Part shown: one piece after another, positions 17,918 through 29,254 of the stretch
Layout: each line of letters begins with the position of its first letter
How positions within the stretch are numbered: position 1 is the first letter of the stretch
Source: Rhodospirillales bacterium
Lineage (GTDB): Bacteria > Pseudomonadota > Alphaproteobacteria > ATCC43930 > CGMCC-115725
Reading direction: 5' to 3'
Assembly (NCBI GenBank): GCA_028288725.1
Contig: JAQGIC010000062.1
Location: forward strand, 124,001 to 188,000
Length of the DNA: 64,000 bases
Made by a program: the position numbers and the translations under genes
Notes under the pieces: generated by a model
Databases searched by the model: none
The model's input: only the letters and a program-made list of their open reading frames with translations
What the model was told of the DNA's origin: nothing

Positions 17918-19837
17918 TCACGGTCGAGTAGCCGCCTCCTCTACCGTATTGGTCGCGATCAGCGGCACGCCCGCCTTGGCCAGCGTCACGGCGAGGGTGG
18001 ATGAGGTGACGTTCTTGACGATCAGCCGGCATCGGCGCGGCAGCAGGGCCTTCAGCAGGCGGGCGACCGGGACGGCCGGATTGTCGGTGAGCAGCTTGGC
18101 CTCGATCGTCACCAGCGGCGTCGTGACCGGCAGATGGGCGATGAAGGCCGGGTCGGTCGTCGGCAATTCGAAGGCGACGGCGCGAAACAGCGACGAGACC
18201 ATCATGGTGACGTCGGTCAATCGCGCCCGTGCCGTGTCGCGACCGACCTCGCGGATCTCGACGACCAGCCGTTTCTTGCCGGGGGGCCCGAGCGTGCGGG
18301 CGACGTTCAGCCAATTTTCGGCCTCGCGCCGATGGGTGAGGGTGTTGAGCCGGACCGGCGTCAGGATCAGATCGGTGCGCTCCTGGTGAATTTCGGACAG
18401 CACGCGTTCCGCCGCCCCGGTCAGCAGCAGCAGCTCGGTCTGCGGGACATATTCCGAGCGGCCGAGCGCCAGCAGGGTCGATTGCGCGCTCTCCAGATCC
18501 ACCGGCAGCCGGGACAGCACGATCGGCGCGGCGTGATTGGTATCGGTCCTGACGGTCTGGAACAAGACTTCGGCCGTCGTCAGCTTCGCGCGCATCGCCT
18601 TGATCGCGGCGTCTTCCAGCCGCTTGCGCTCCCGCGTCAGCCGCGCTTCGAGCGCGTTGACGATGGCATTTTCCGGCAAGGTGTCATCCACGTCGACTTC
18701 GACCGTCGTGGCGAAGCCGGTGACGTCGGTTTCGGCCATTTCGGGGAATTCGCCCACCAGCTTTTCGCGGATTTCGCTGGCGATCGTGCGCGCCTTGAAC
18801 TGTGCCTCGGCCTCGCCCAACTCGGTGAAGCATACGAGAAAGCCGTCGTCCGCCGTCCGGCTGAATACATCGGTGTCGCCCAGATGGCGGCGCAGGATGC
18901 TTTCGGCGGCTTGAAACGACCGCTCCGCCACGGCCGGCCAGCGGTCGCCGATCGCGGCGCGGACCTCGGCCAATCCGACGAGCTGAACCTTGCCGGCGAC
19001 GACGGTGCCCATCTTGCCGGCGCGCTGCAGCGCCGCGCGCACGGCCTGCTCGAAATTCTTGTCGACCGGCGATTGGGCCCGCTGGATCAGCATCATGACC
19101 CGATAGGGCTTGCCGTCCGGCTGCGGGATCGTCGTCACCACGATCTCGCCCGGCAGCACATCGCCCTTCCGGTGGCGCAGCCGGACCGACATCCGAGAGG
19201 TCATTTCGTCGCCCAGCGCCAATTGCCGCTCGACCGTCGGCCGCTCGGCCGGATCGATGATCTCGGTATAGGGCTTGCCGATCAGTTCGAACACGCTCCA
19301 GCCGAACTGTTTCGTCACGGCGGTATTGACCATGGCGAACCGGCCCTGATCGTCGATGACGCCCAGCGCTTGGTCCAGCACGCCGAAGACCGAGGCGAGC
19401 AGACGCTGCGTCGTTTCCCGTTCGATCTCGGCCCGCTTGCGCGCGGTGATGTCGCGCCCCATGCGCACGAAATTCGTCGGCTTGCCCGCGGAAGACAGGA
19501 TGACGATGGTGCTGACCTGCATCCAGTGCGGCTTGCCGGACTTGCTCTTCGCCTGCACTTCGATCTCGACCGGCTCGCCCAGCTCGTAGGCGTCGCGCAT
19601 TTGCTCGATCAGCCGCGGCAGCGCATCCGCCGGATAGAGCATGCCCAGGCGCTGTCCGATCAGTTCATCGGCGGTATAGCCGGACGTGCCTTCGACCGCC
19701 TCGTTGGCATATTGGATCAGCGGGCCGCCGGGTGCCTTCAGCGATGCATCGGTAATGAGGATGGTTTCCTTCGCCTTTGCGACGAAGGTCTGAAGAAGGG
19801 AAAGAAGCTCTTGGTCCGCCAAGGCCTTATCAGCCAT
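17918..19837 (-). CDS. Double-PAS protein with degenerate GGDEF/EAL-like C-terminus
   Basis: A 639-residue probable cytoplasmic sensor. PAS 1 spans about residues 20-135 and resembles LOV domains (NEAVEGTSGYTADELIGQ) but lacks the flavin-reactive Cys (GQRLGMLYP instead of the NCRFLQ-type motif). PAS 2 spans about 140-255. Residues about 290-385 look like a nucleotidyl-cyclase fold, with ADDGF (about 329-333) where GGDEF would be. About 430-635 resembles an EAL fold, with EIREV at about 526-530 and no AEGVE-like motif. Catalysis is therefore unlikely; a receptor or scaffold role is inferred. ATG 19837 was chosen because homology starts there. The gene is convergent with the WYL regulator. Confidence 0.75.
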   Translation of the reverse strand: MADKALADQELLSLLQTFVAKAKETILITDASLKAPGGPLIQYANEAVEGTSGYTADELIGQRLGMLYPADALPRLIEQMRDAYELGEPVEIEVQAKSKSGKPHWMQVSTIVILSSAGKPTNFVRMGRDITARKRAEIERETTQRLLASVFGVLDQALGVIDDQGRFAMVNTAVTKQFGWSVFELIGKPYTEIIDPAERPTVERQLALGDEMTSRMSVRLRHRKGDVLPGEIVVTTIPQPDGKPYRVMMLIQRAQSPVDKNFEQAVRAALQRAGKMGTVVAGKVQLVGLAEVRAAIGDRWPAVAERSFQAAESILRRHLGDTDVFSRTADDGFLVCFTELGEAEAQFKARTIASEIREKLVGEFPEMAETDVTGFATTVEVDVDDTLPENAIVNALEARLTRERKRLEDAAIKAMRAKLTTAEVLFQTVRTDTNHAAPIVLSRLPVDLESAQSTLLALGRSEYVPQTELLLLTGAAERVLSEIHQERTDLILTPVRLNTLTHRREAENWLNVARTLGPPGKKRLVVEIREVGRDTARARLTDVTMMVSSLFRAVAFELPTTDPAFIAHLPVTTPLVTIEAKLLTDNPAVPVARLLKALLPRRCRLIVKNVTSSTLAVTLAKAGVPLIATNTVEEAATRP

Positions 19838-19992
19838 TTCAATTCTTTCAGACGAACATGCGTGAGAGGAGATGCGCACGCTGCGGTCGTGACGGGCCGA
19901 CTTCCGCCAGGCTGGCGCCTTTGTGACAACAGCGGAATATAGGCGCGCGTTCCTTAATTCATCGCAAAGATGAAGAGGTTTTGGAATTCGTC

Positions 19993-20604
19993 TCAGGCGT
20001 GTCCGGCTTCGGTCGACAGCATGCGGGCATCGATGCCCAGTCGCCCGATCGCGCGTTCCCATTTCGTGTCGTGGACCGGGTCGAACACGATGGATTCGTC
20101 GGCCGGCGCGTGCAGCCAGCTGTTGCCCTGGATCTCGATGTCGAGCTGTCCGGGCCCCCAGCCGGCATAGCCCAGCGCCAGCAGGGTCTGGCGGGGTCCG
20201 GTGCCGTGGCCGATGGCGCGCAGGATGTCCAAGGTCGCGGTCAGCGCCAGATCATGGCCGACGACCAGCGTGCCTTCCTCGACATAATCGCAGCTATGCA
20301 GCACGAAACCACGCGCGGTCTCGACCGGTCCGCCGAAATGCACCTTGTTCGGCTTCAGCGCGGCTTCGGCCTGGACCGACAGATGCTCCATCAGTTCCGG
20401 CACGGTCAGGCTGTCGAGCGTCTTGTTGATGACCAGGCCCATTGCCCCTTCGGCGGTATGGGCGCAGAGATAGATCACCGACTTATGGAAGCGGATGTCG
20501 CGCATCTGCGGCATGGCAATGAGCAGCTGCCCGGTGAGATAGCCGGTGCCCGGCGTCTCGGGGGGTGCCTGGAGGGTCTTCGAAGGGATCGCCGTACGTC
20601 GCAT
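19993..20604 (-). CDS. YqgE/AlgH family protein (UPF0301)
   Basis: A 203-residue protein with family features TGYLTGQLLIAMPQM near the N-terminus, VNKTL and GPVETARGFVLH in the centre and GYAGWGPGQLDIEI later. The molecular function of the family is not established. The start at 20604 (MRRTAIPSKT) is the usual position; a longer frame to 20673 has no support. It is transcribed divergently from the DsbD-type gene with 113 bp between starts. Confidence 0.92.
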   Translation of the reverse strand: MRRTAIPSKTLQAPPETPGTGYLTGQLLIAMPQMRDIRFHKSVIYLCAHTAEGAMGLVINKTLDSLTVPELMEHLSVQAEAALKPNKVHFGGPVETARGFVLHSCDYVEEGTLVVGHDLALTATLDILRAIGHGTGPRQTLLALGYAGWGPGQLDIEIQGNSWLHAPADESIVFDPVHDTKWERAIGRLGIDARMLSTEAGHA

Positions 20605-20717
20605 CCTTAGACAGATAGCGCCGCACCCCCTTGCCCGCAAGCGACAACGCCCGTCGGCTTCGGATCGCGACAAGTTGAACCTGGACTTGGGCGTGGTTGC
20701 GGTACAAAGAAGACATC

Positions 20718-22799
<2,082 letters not shown>

Positions 22800-22879
22800 C
22801 GCGTGATTTTGTAAGATGCCGCGGCTAAGGTCGCGGCTGAGCCGCTTCGCATAACCCTCCCAGCACAAAAGGACGCGCC

Positions 22880-23362
22880 ATGACGATCAAGATCGGTGAC
22901 AAGATCCCGTCGGTGAAGCTCAAGCACATGACGGCCGACGGCCCGAAAGAGGTGATGTCGGACGAGCTGTTCGCCGGCAAGAAGGCCGTGCTGTTCGCGC
23001 TTCCGGGCGCGTTTACGCCGACCTGCTCGGCCAAGCACGTGCCGGGCTTCGTGCAGAATTTCGAGGCACTCGCGGGCAAGGGCGTCGACCTGATCGCCTG
23101 CCTGTCGGTCAATGACGCGTTCGTCATGGGCGCCTGGGCCAAGGATCAGAAGGCCGAAGACAAGGTTCTGATGCTGGCGGACGGCAATGCCGATTTCACC
23201 AAGGCGGTCGGGCTCGATGCCGATTTCACCGGCTATGGCATGGGCATCCGCTCGCAGCGCTATGCCATGGTGATCGACGACGGCGTCGTGAAGGTTCTGA
23301 ACGTCGAGAAGCCGGGCGCGTTCGAAGTCTCGACCGCCGAGACGATCCTGGCCGCGGTTTAA
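22880..23362 (+). CDS. Peroxiredoxin, Prx5 type
   Basis: A 160-residue thiol peroxidase that reduces hydrogen and organic peroxides. The peroxidatic Cys is C49 in PGAFTPTCSAKH. No second resolving Cys in the usual C-terminal site is obvious, although C101 (IACLSVND) is present, so glutaredoxin or glutathione is the likely reductant, as in related bacterial Prx5 proteins. No signal peptide, so cytoplasmic. The gene is convergent with rnhA across a palindromic repeat. Confidence 0.94.
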   Translation: MTIKIGDKIPSVKLKHMTADGPKEVMSDELFAGKKAVLFALPGAFTPTCSAKHVPGFVQNFEALAGKGVDLIACLSVNDAFVMGAWAKDQKAEDKVLMLADGNADFTKAVGLDADFTGYGMGIRSQRYAMVIDDGVVKVLNVEKPGAFEVSTAETILAAV

Positions 23363-23369
23363 GGCCGGC

Positions 23370-23473
23370 TAGAGCCTGATCCGATCAAACCGGCTCGGTT
23401 TGATCGGTGAATCAGTCTCTAAATATTTGATTTAAACGGCGATTCAGATATGAGGCCGAGCAGGCCTCATATC
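23370..23473. repeat. Dispersed palindromic repeat, copy 1
   Basis: Hairpin A is CCGATCAAACC (23381-23391), loop GGCTC, GGTTTGATCGG (23397-23407). Then comes the conserved linker GAATCAGTCTCTAAAT and more. Hairpin B is GATATGAGGCC (23447-23457), loop GAGCA, GGCCTCATATC (23463-23473). The first 65 or so bases recur inverted at 40854-40917 with compensatory changes in the stem. It lies between convergent genes and could also end transcription of both. Confidence 0.85.
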
Positions 23474-23481
23474 ATCGCGCC

Positions 23482-23961
23482 CTAGACGGCGCTCGCCTTG
23501 GCGAGCGCCGCCTCGCGCACTTCGACCACGCCCAGGCGGGCCAACGCGTCGGCCCGTTCGTTCTCGGGATGGCCGGCATGGCCCTTGACCCAGATCCATT
23601 CGATCTGATGGCCCTTCAGCGCCTCTTCGAGCGCCAGCCATAGGTCGATGTTCTTGACCGGCTTCTTGTCCGCGGTCTTCCAGCCGTTGCGCTTCCAGCC
23701 ATGGATAAAGCGCGTGATGCCGTCCTTCAGGTACTGGCTGTCGGTATGCAGCTTGACCAGGGCCGGGCGCTTCAAGGCCTTGAGCGCCTCGACCGCGGCG
23801 GTCATCTCCATCCGGTTGTTGGTGGTCGGCATGGCCCCGCCATGCAGTTCCTTCTCGACCGTGCCGTAGCGCAGGATTGCCCCCCAGCCGCCCGGACCCG
23901 GATTGCCGCTGCAGGCTCCGTCCGTGTAGATCTCGATGGTCGGCAATTCACTAGAGTCCAT
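23482..23961 (-). CDS. rnhA: Ribonuclease HI
   Basis: Cleaves the RNA strand of RNA-DNA hybrids such as Okazaki primers and R-loops. The 159-residue protein keeps the catalytic carboxylates: D14 ([12 protein letters not shown]), E52 (NNRMEMTA), D74 (LHTDSQYL) and the Asp in NERADALA. The basic handle segment [19 protein letters not shown] is present as in E. coli. It overlaps the 3' end of thrB by 11 nt, a linkage that recurs in alphaproteobacteria. Confidence 0.97.
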   Translation of the reverse strand: MDSSELPTIEIYTDGACSGNPGPGGWGAILRYGTVEKELHGGAMPTTNNRMEMTAAVEALKALKRPALVKLHTDSQYLKDGITRFIHGWKRNGWKTADKKPVKNIDLWLALEEALKGHQIEWIWVKGHAGHPENERADALARLGVVEVREAALAKASAV

Positions 23962-24910
23962 ATTGTTCCGCGTGGCTGATCGTTCGGTGGAAACGCAATT
24001 TCTGCAGATATTCGCGCGGGTCCTTGGGGCGGACCAGCGCGCCCGGCTGCTGGTTCAGCCAGTCATAGAGCCTGGTCAGCAGAAAGCGAAGCGCGCTGCC
24101 GCGGGCCAGCACCGGCAACGCCAGCCGCTCGGCCTCGCTCATGGGCCGGCGCGCCTGGTAGGCTTGAACGAGGGCTGCCGCCTTGGCCGGGTTGAACCGG
24201 GCCTCGCCGTCGAAGCTCCAGGCGTTGAGGCAGATCGCCAGGTCGTAGACCAGGAACTCGGTGCAGGCGAAATAGAAATCGATCACGCCCGACACGGTCT
24301 CGTCGCGGAAGAAGACATTGTCCGGGAACAGGTCGGCGTGGCAGACGCCGGTCGGCAGGTCCCGGGGCCAGACCGCCTCCAGCGCCGACAGCTCGGTCTC
24401 CAATTCCGCGGCCAGGCCGGGTTCCACCTCGTCGGCGCGCTCGCGGGTCGCATCGACCAGGCGCCGCCAGCCGGGCAGCGCCAGGTCGTTGGGGCGTCGC
24501 ATCGGGAAATCCGCCCCGGCCAGATGAAAACGCGCCAGCGCATCGCCGACGCCGCTGCAATGGAACGGCTCGACCGTGCGCGGCCACAGGCCTTCCAGAA
24601 AGCTGATCAGCACGGCCGGCCGGCCGCACAGCCGGCGCAGCACCGCACCGTCCCGTCCCTTGATCGGCGTCGGACAGACGAAGCCGCGGGCGGCCAGATG
24701 ATCCATAAGCCCGAGGAAGAACGGCAAATCCGCTTCCTTCACGCGCTTTTCGTACAGGGTCAGGATGAAGCTCGCCTGCTCGGTCTGGATCAGATAGTTG
24801 GAATTCTCCACGCCCTCGGCGATGCCTTTGCACGACAGGACGGCGCCCAGGTCATATTCGGCGACGAATTGGGTGAGCTCGCCATCGGAGACATCGGTGT
24901 AAACGGCCAT
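23951..24910 (-). CDS. thrB: Homoserine kinase, type II (APH fold)
   Basis: Phosphorylates homoserine to O-phosphohomoserine, the substrate of ThrC (13339-14763). This 319-residue enzyme belongs to the aminoglycoside-phosphotransferase-like class, not the GHMP class. Kinase motifs are visible: [14 protein letters not shown] (catalytic Asp loop) and [18 protein letters not shown] (metal-binding Asp). ATG 24910 ([12 protein letters not shown]) matches the family start. Upstream in-frame extension crosses the divergent promoter region and was rejected. Confidence 0.95.
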   Translation of the reverse strand: MAVYTDVSDGELTQFVAEYDLGAVLSCKGIAEGVENSNYLIQTEQASFILTLYEKRVKEADLPFFLGLMDHLAARGFVCPTPIKGRDGAVLRRLCGRPAVLISFLEGLWPRTVEPFHCSGVGDALARFHLAGADFPMRRPNDLALPGWRRLVDATRERADEVEPGLAAELETELSALEAVWPRDLPTGVCHADLFPDNVFFRDETVSGVIDFYFACTEFLVYDLAICLNAWSFDGEARFNPAKAAALVQAYQARRPMSEAERLALPVLARGSALRFLLTRLYDWLNQQPGALVRPKDPREYLQKLRFHRTISHAEQYGL

Positions 24911-25133
24911 CTTGCGCGCGCGACTCCAAACAATGTGTCGCCGGACCAGGATCCGGCTGCGGGCGCCATTGAACGGCATCAAGGGGCTGCCGAACAAGGG
25001 CGAAACGGGATGGTGATGTCGGTGGACTTGTGCGGACCGGCGTCGCCCCCTACAATCCGGCCGCTTCTCCATGGTGCGTTTCGCACCGTCCGGCCGGTCC
25101 TTCAACGACAGCCCAACGCGATCTAGGTCATCC

Positions 25134-25688
25134 ATGCCCTTGCAGTCTTCCTTCCGCCGCATGCTCGCGCGTCGAGTGGCGCCTCTCGCGCTGATCCTCG
25201 CCGCCGGTGGCGCGCTTTCCGGCTGCAGCTGGTTCCACGGCGACTATGACGATGGGAAATGCCCGGTCGTCGCCATCCCGGACGAACTGTCCCATGTCTC
25301 GCATTTCAAGGGACCCGGCACCGACTTCGCCAACGTGACGGTGACGGCCCTGCTGACCGACGCCAAAGGCGGCTGCAGCTTCGACAAGGAAGGCGTCTCG
25401 GTCGACCTCAACGTCTCGCTGATCGCGCGGCTCGGCCCGGCCGCGGTCGAGCGCACCGCCGATTTCGCCTATTTCGTCGCGATCCTCAATCAGGACGGCA
25501 CGATCGTGGCGAAGCAGGTGTTCCCGGCGCCGATCACCTTCGCCGACAATCAGAACCGTCGCGGCTCGATCGAGACGATCACGCAGCGCATTCCGCTGAA
25601 AGATTACAAGCAGGCCGGCAAATATCGGATTGAGGTCGGCTTTCAGCTGACCCAGGAAGAGCTGTCCTACAATCGCGGCGGACACTGA
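25134..25688 (+). CDS. Putative outer-membrane lipoprotein of unknown function
   Basis: A 184-residue protein with a basic N-terminus, a hydrophobic stretch and the lipobox LSGC (LILAAGGALSGCSWF), so lipid attachment at that Cys is likely. The mature part is compact with no recognised catalytic motif; it contains a second Cys pair (KCPVV, GGCSF). Similar proteins are found as conserved hypotheticals in alphaproteobacteria. An alternative ATG lies at 25161. It is divergent from thrB and is followed by a palindrome that overlaps its stop codon. Confidence 0.8.
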   Translation: MPLQSSFRRMLARRVAPLALILAAGGALSGCSWFHGDYDDGKCPVVAIPDELSHVSHFKGPGTDFANVTVTALLTDAKGGCSFDKEGVSVDLNVSLIARLGPAAVERTADFAYFVAILNQDGTIVAKQVFPAPITFADNQNRRGSIETITQRIPLKDYKQAGKYRIEVGFQLTQEELSYNRGGH

Positions 25689-25709
25689 CGAACGTTCGTC
25701 AGTGCTTTT
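25683..25709 (+). terminator. Intrinsic terminator overlapping the lipoprotein stop codon
   Basis: CACTGACGAAC (25683-25693) and GTTCGTCAGTG (25694-25704) form a perfect 22-nt palindrome, followed by CTTTT. The stem starts before the TGA stop (25686-25688). The convergent antiporter gene ends 11 nt further on. Confidence 0.75.
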
Positions 25710-25719
25710 CATGGTGCAT

Positions 25720-27555
25720 CTAGGCGCCGTCGCCTGACGGCGGCCGCCGGCTGGCGACGGGCACGCCCCGTCGCCGGATCGCGCGCCGCGCGCCGCCGGC
25801 CAGGCGTTTCAGACGCCGGCGGATGCTGACGCCGTCGAGCGGGTCGCGTTCCGGCTCCAGCACGACGCCGATCTCGGTGATCCGATCGCCGTCCAACTCG
25901 CGCACGATCAGATCGACCAGACCCAGATGCACGCGGTCGCCGATGACCGGGCGCCGGCCGATGCGCTGACGCAGGAAGGTGCCGACCGGCTTGGCGCGAT
26001 CGCCCAGCGTGGCGGGCAGGCCGTAGAGGTCGACGAAGGTCGCCATCGGCACCGCCGGATCCAGCACGAAATCGCCGAGAACCGAATCGGCCAGCGGCCC
26101 GGCCCGCTCGGCGAACATGCGGTCCAGCACCTCGGTCGTCTCGGGCGGGGTGAGCGCCAACACCACGTCATTCGGCTGCAGCCGGTCCAGTTGGGCGCGG
26201 TTCATCACCACGCCGTCGCGCAGGACCGCGATCAGGCGGGTGCGCCGGGGCAGCGGCAATTGCTCGAACGAGCGGTCGAGCGCCGGCGCGCCCAAAGGCA
26301 CCCGATAGGCCGAGATCTCGCGCGATCCGGCGGCCGCGATCTCCAGATCCAGCCGATGGCCGTGATGCTTGTCGCGCGGCATTTCGAGGCGCAGCCAGCG
26401 CGCGGCCGGCGCCACGGTCCAGCCCTGCAGCACCAGCGAGGCGAGCACGACCAGAAAGGCCACATGGAAATAGGTCTCCGAATGGGGCAGGCGGGCCAGC
26501 GTCGGGATCATCGCCAGAAAGATCGGCACGGCACCGCGCAGGCCGACCCAGGCCACGAACAATCGCTCCTGCACGCTGAAGCGGAACGGGGTCAGGCAGA
26601 TCCAGACCGCCAGCGGCCGGGCCACCAGGATCAGCACCAGCGCCACGCCCAGCGCCGCCGGCGCCTGGGGCAGCAGATGGTGCGGCACGACCAGCAGGCC
26701 CAGCATGATGAACAGCACCAACTGACTGAGCCAGGCCATGCCCTCGTGAAAGCGCAGGATGGTCTGGCTCGATTTCAGCCGGCTGTTGCCGGCGATCAGT
26801 CCGGCCAGATAGACCGCCAGAAAGCCGGAGCCCTCGATCAATTGCGTTCCGGCGAACAGGCAGAGCGCCGCGGCCATGGCCAGGATCGGCTGCAGGCCGC
26901 CGGCCAACGTCAGGCGATTGACCAACTGCACCAGCACCATGCCGCCGGCGATGCCGATCGCGGCACCCAGCACCGCCTCGCGTGCCAGATGCAGCATCAA
27001 GGCGGCGAAGGGCTCGCCGTCATGGCCGGACGCGAACGTGACCAGCGTCGTGGTCAGGAACACGGCGAACGGGTCGTTGAAGCCGGCCTCGGTCTCCAGC
27101 GTTGCGGCGACGCGCTGGCTGATCTCGCGCCCGCGCTGGTGCAGCAGCAGGAACACGGCGGCGGCATCGGTCGAGGAGACGATGGCGCCGATCAGCAGCC
27201 CTTCGGTCCAGCCCAGATGCAGCAGGAACACGGCGGCGCAGCCGGCAATGGTCGCCGTGATCGCGACGCCGACGCTGGCCAGCACGACCGAGGGGCCGAG
27301 CGCCAGTTTGAACACGCGGCGCCGGGTATGCAGCCCGCCGTCGAACAGGATGATGGCCAGTGCGGCACTGCCGATCAGATAGGCAGACCCGGTCGAGGTG
27401 AAATGCAGGCCCAACCCATCGACGCCGGCGACCATGCCGAGCGCCAGGAACGCCAGCAGCAACGGCGCGCCGACGCGGCTCGACAACACGCCGGCGACGA
27501 TGCCGGCGAGCAGCAGCAGCGAACCGATGAATACCAGCTGATGGGCCTGCTCCAT
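25720..27555 (-). CDS. cvrA: CvrA/NhaP2-type potassium/proton antiporter
   Basis: A 611-residue cation:proton antiporter. About twelve N-terminal helices (residues 1-400) carry CPA1 motifs such as IISSTDAAAVF-like IVSSTDAAAVFLLL and ETEAGFNDPFAVFL, where the acidic residues bind cation and proton. The cytoplasmic tail has a TrkA-C type regulatory domain (about 415-500) and a CorC/HlyC-like transporter-associated domain near the end. The family extrudes potassium in exchange for protons during osmotic adaptation. ATG 27555 was chosen; upstream in-frame sequence lacks family similarity. Confidence 0.92.
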   Translation of the reverse strand: MEQAHQLVFIGSLLLLAGIVAGVLSSRVGAPLLLAFLALGMVAGVDGLGLHFTSTGSAYLIGSAALAIILFDGGLHTRRRVFKLALGPSVVLASVGVAITATIAGCAAVFLLHLGWTEGLLIGAIVSSTDAAAVFLLLHQRGREISQRVAATLETEAGFNDPFAVFLTTTLVTFASGHDGEPFAALMLHLAREAVLGAAIGIAGGMVLVQLVNRLTLAGGLQPILAMAAALCLFAGTQLIEGSGFLAVYLAGLIAGNSRLKSSQTILRFHEGMAWLSQLVLFIMLGLLVVPHHLLPQAPAALGVALVLILVARPLAVWICLTPFRFSVQERLFVAWVGLRGAVPIFLAMIPTLARLPHSETYFHVAFLVVLASLVLQGWTVAPAARWLRLEMPRDKHHGHRLDLEIAAAGSREISAYRVPLGAPALDRSFEQLPLPRRTRLIAVLRDGVVMNRAQLDRLQPNDVVLALTPPETTEVLDRMFAERAGPLADSVLGDFVLDPAVPMATFVDLYGLPATLGDRAKPVGTFLRQRIGRRPVIGDRVHLGLVDLIVRELDGDRITEIGVVLEPERDPLDGVSIRRRLKRLAGGARRAIRRRGVPVASRRPPSGDGA

Positions 27556-27705
27556 CCTTTTCCCCGAAAATCCTTTGTGCTCAAGGATATTACGAAAGCG
27601 AATGGGGCATAAGCGTGGCACGGACGGGGCAAAGTACGAACCGTTGGTTTCACAGTGTCGGCGAAAGGTTGCGCCGGTGTGTCGATCCTGCCGCGAAGCC
27701 GCCCG

Positions 27706-29142
27706 CTACAGATACGGCAGCATCAGCCGGGCCGCGGCATCGCGCAGGCGCCAGGGCAGCCCGCGTTTGATCAGGCGGCGGGCGGAGAGGCGCCGGCGCT
27801 GGGCGCGGATCATGAACTGGTCGAGCCGGGCCGCCAGATCCGGGTCGTAGATCTCCATGTTCAGCTCGAAATTCAGGCGAAAGCTGCGCATGTCCCAGTT
27901 GGAACTGCCGATCAGGGACCAGAGACCGTCGACCGTCATCAGCTTGGAATGCTCGAACGGCGGCGGGCTGCGCCAGATCTTGGCGCCGGTCGCGGCCAGC
28001 GGGCCGATCTGGGCCCGAAAGGCCCAATCGACCACCCGGTGGTCGCTCTTCTGCGGGACGATGACATCGACGCGCACACCGCGCATGGCGGCGAGGCCGA
28101 GGGCGGTCAGCATGCGGTCGTCCGGCAGGAAATACGGCGTCATGACGCGGATCGACTGCTGGGCGCAGCCGATCGCCTGCAGCATCAGATATTCGATCTT
28201 CTCCAGATCCTGGTCGGGACCCGAGGTCACGACGCGCGCGATGAGGGCCCCGACCGGTTCCGGCGCCGGGAACCAGGCGTTGCCGGTCAGGGCCTCGCCG
28301 GTGGTGAAGACCCAATCCTCGGCGAACGCGTCGGTCAATTGGGCTACGACCGGACCCTCGACGCGGAAATGCATGTCGTGCACCAGATCATCCGGCTCAT
28401 GCGCGGTCGGGCTGGCACCGGCGACCAGGTTTTCCTGGCCGATGTTGAGGCCGCCGGTGAAGCCCAGGCGGCCATCGATGCACAGGATCTTCTTGTGGGT
28501 GCGCAAGTTGATGAACGGCATGCGCCAGGGCAAATGGGAATGCAGGAAGCGCGCGGCCGGCACGCCGGCGCGGCGGAGCCGGCGATAAGCGCCGGCGAAG
28601 AAATAGCCGCTACCGATACCGTCGATCAGCACGCGCACGGCGACGCCGCGGGCTTGGGCGGCGGCCAGCGCGTCGATGATCGTCATGCCGGCGGGATCGG
28701 CCCGGAAGATGTAGCTCGACAGCGCGATGCTGGTGCGGGCCTGACCGATCGCCGCGACCATTGCCGGATAGGCTTCGTCGCCGTTGCGCAGCATCGTCAC
28801 GCGATTGCCGCCCTCGGCCGGCCGGCGGGTCAGGCGCCGGGCGGTCCGGTCGAGCGGCGCCAGATGATCGGCCCGCTCGGTCTGCGTCTGCGGCCCACCG
28901 TCCGAACCGTACCAGGGACGGCGCGCGCGCAGGCGGTGGGCCCGCCGGGTCACGCGGTTGATGCCGAATACCAGATACAGCACCGAGCCCAGGACCGGGG
29001 CCAGCCAGGCAATGCCGATCCAGCCGATCGAGCCGCCGATGTCGCGCTTGCGCAACAGCACATGCAGCGTCACGGCGACCGCCAACAGCAGATGCGCCTC
29101 GGCGAGAACCTGTCCGCCGGCATGGCCTAGATAGTCGAGCAG
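27706..29142 (-). CDS. cls: Cardiolipin synthase (phospholipase D family)
   Basis: Condenses phosphatidylglycerol to cardiolipin in the inner membrane. The product is 478 residues with two N-terminal helices (EAHLLLAVAVTLHVLL and GWIGIAWLAPVLGSVLYLVF) and two HKD motifs, HKKILCID and HSKLMTVD. The start is unusual: AGAAGGAG at 29150-29157 sits 7 nt before a CTG codon at 29142, whereas the longer in-frame GTG candidates (29169, 29205) lie inside or next to the atp operon terminator. I prefer CTG, with GTG 29169 as the alternative. The gene follows the atp genes on the same strand. Confidence 0.88.
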   Translation of the reverse strand: MLDYLGHAGGQVLAEAHLLLAVAVTLHVLLRKRDIGGSIGWIGIAWLAPVLGSVLYLVFGINRVTRRAHRLRARRPWYGSDGGPQTQTERADHLAPLDRTARRLTRRPAEGGNRVTMLRNGDEAYPAMVAAIGQARTSIALSSYIFRADPAGMTIIDALAAAQARGVAVRVLIDGIGSGYFFAGAYRRLRRAGVPAARFLHSHLPWRMPFINLRTHKKILCIDGRLGFTGGLNIGQENLVAGASPTAHEPDDLVHDMHFRVEGPVVAQLTDAFAEDWVFTTGEALTGNAWFPAPEPVGALIARVVTSGPDQDLEKIEYLMLQAIGCAQQSIRVMTPYFLPDDRMLTALGLAAMRGVRVDVIVPQKSDHRVVDWAFRAQIGPLAATGAKIWRSPPPFEHSKLMTVDGLWSLIGSSNWDMRSFRLNFELNMEIYDPDLAARLDQFMIRAQRRRLSARRLIKRGLPWRLRDAAARLMLPYL

Positions 29143-29185
29143 GGTTTGGCTCCTTCTGGTGGAACGCACCCTTATGCCATGGTCC

Positions 29186-29227
29186 GCAAAAGAAAACCGC
29201 CCCACGGCGTCGGCCCCGGGGCGGTTT
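29186..29227 (-). terminator. Intrinsic terminator of the Fo ATP synthase operon
   Basis: On the minus strand the stem is AAACCGCCCC (29227-29218) with GGGGCGGTTT (29203-29194), followed by TCTTTT. Stem and U-rich tail directly follow the atpF stop at 29255. It separates the atp operon from cls and argues against any cls start at 29205. Confidence 0.88.
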
Positions 29228-29254
29228 GTCCGTTCCGACCGGCTTAGGTCGGGC

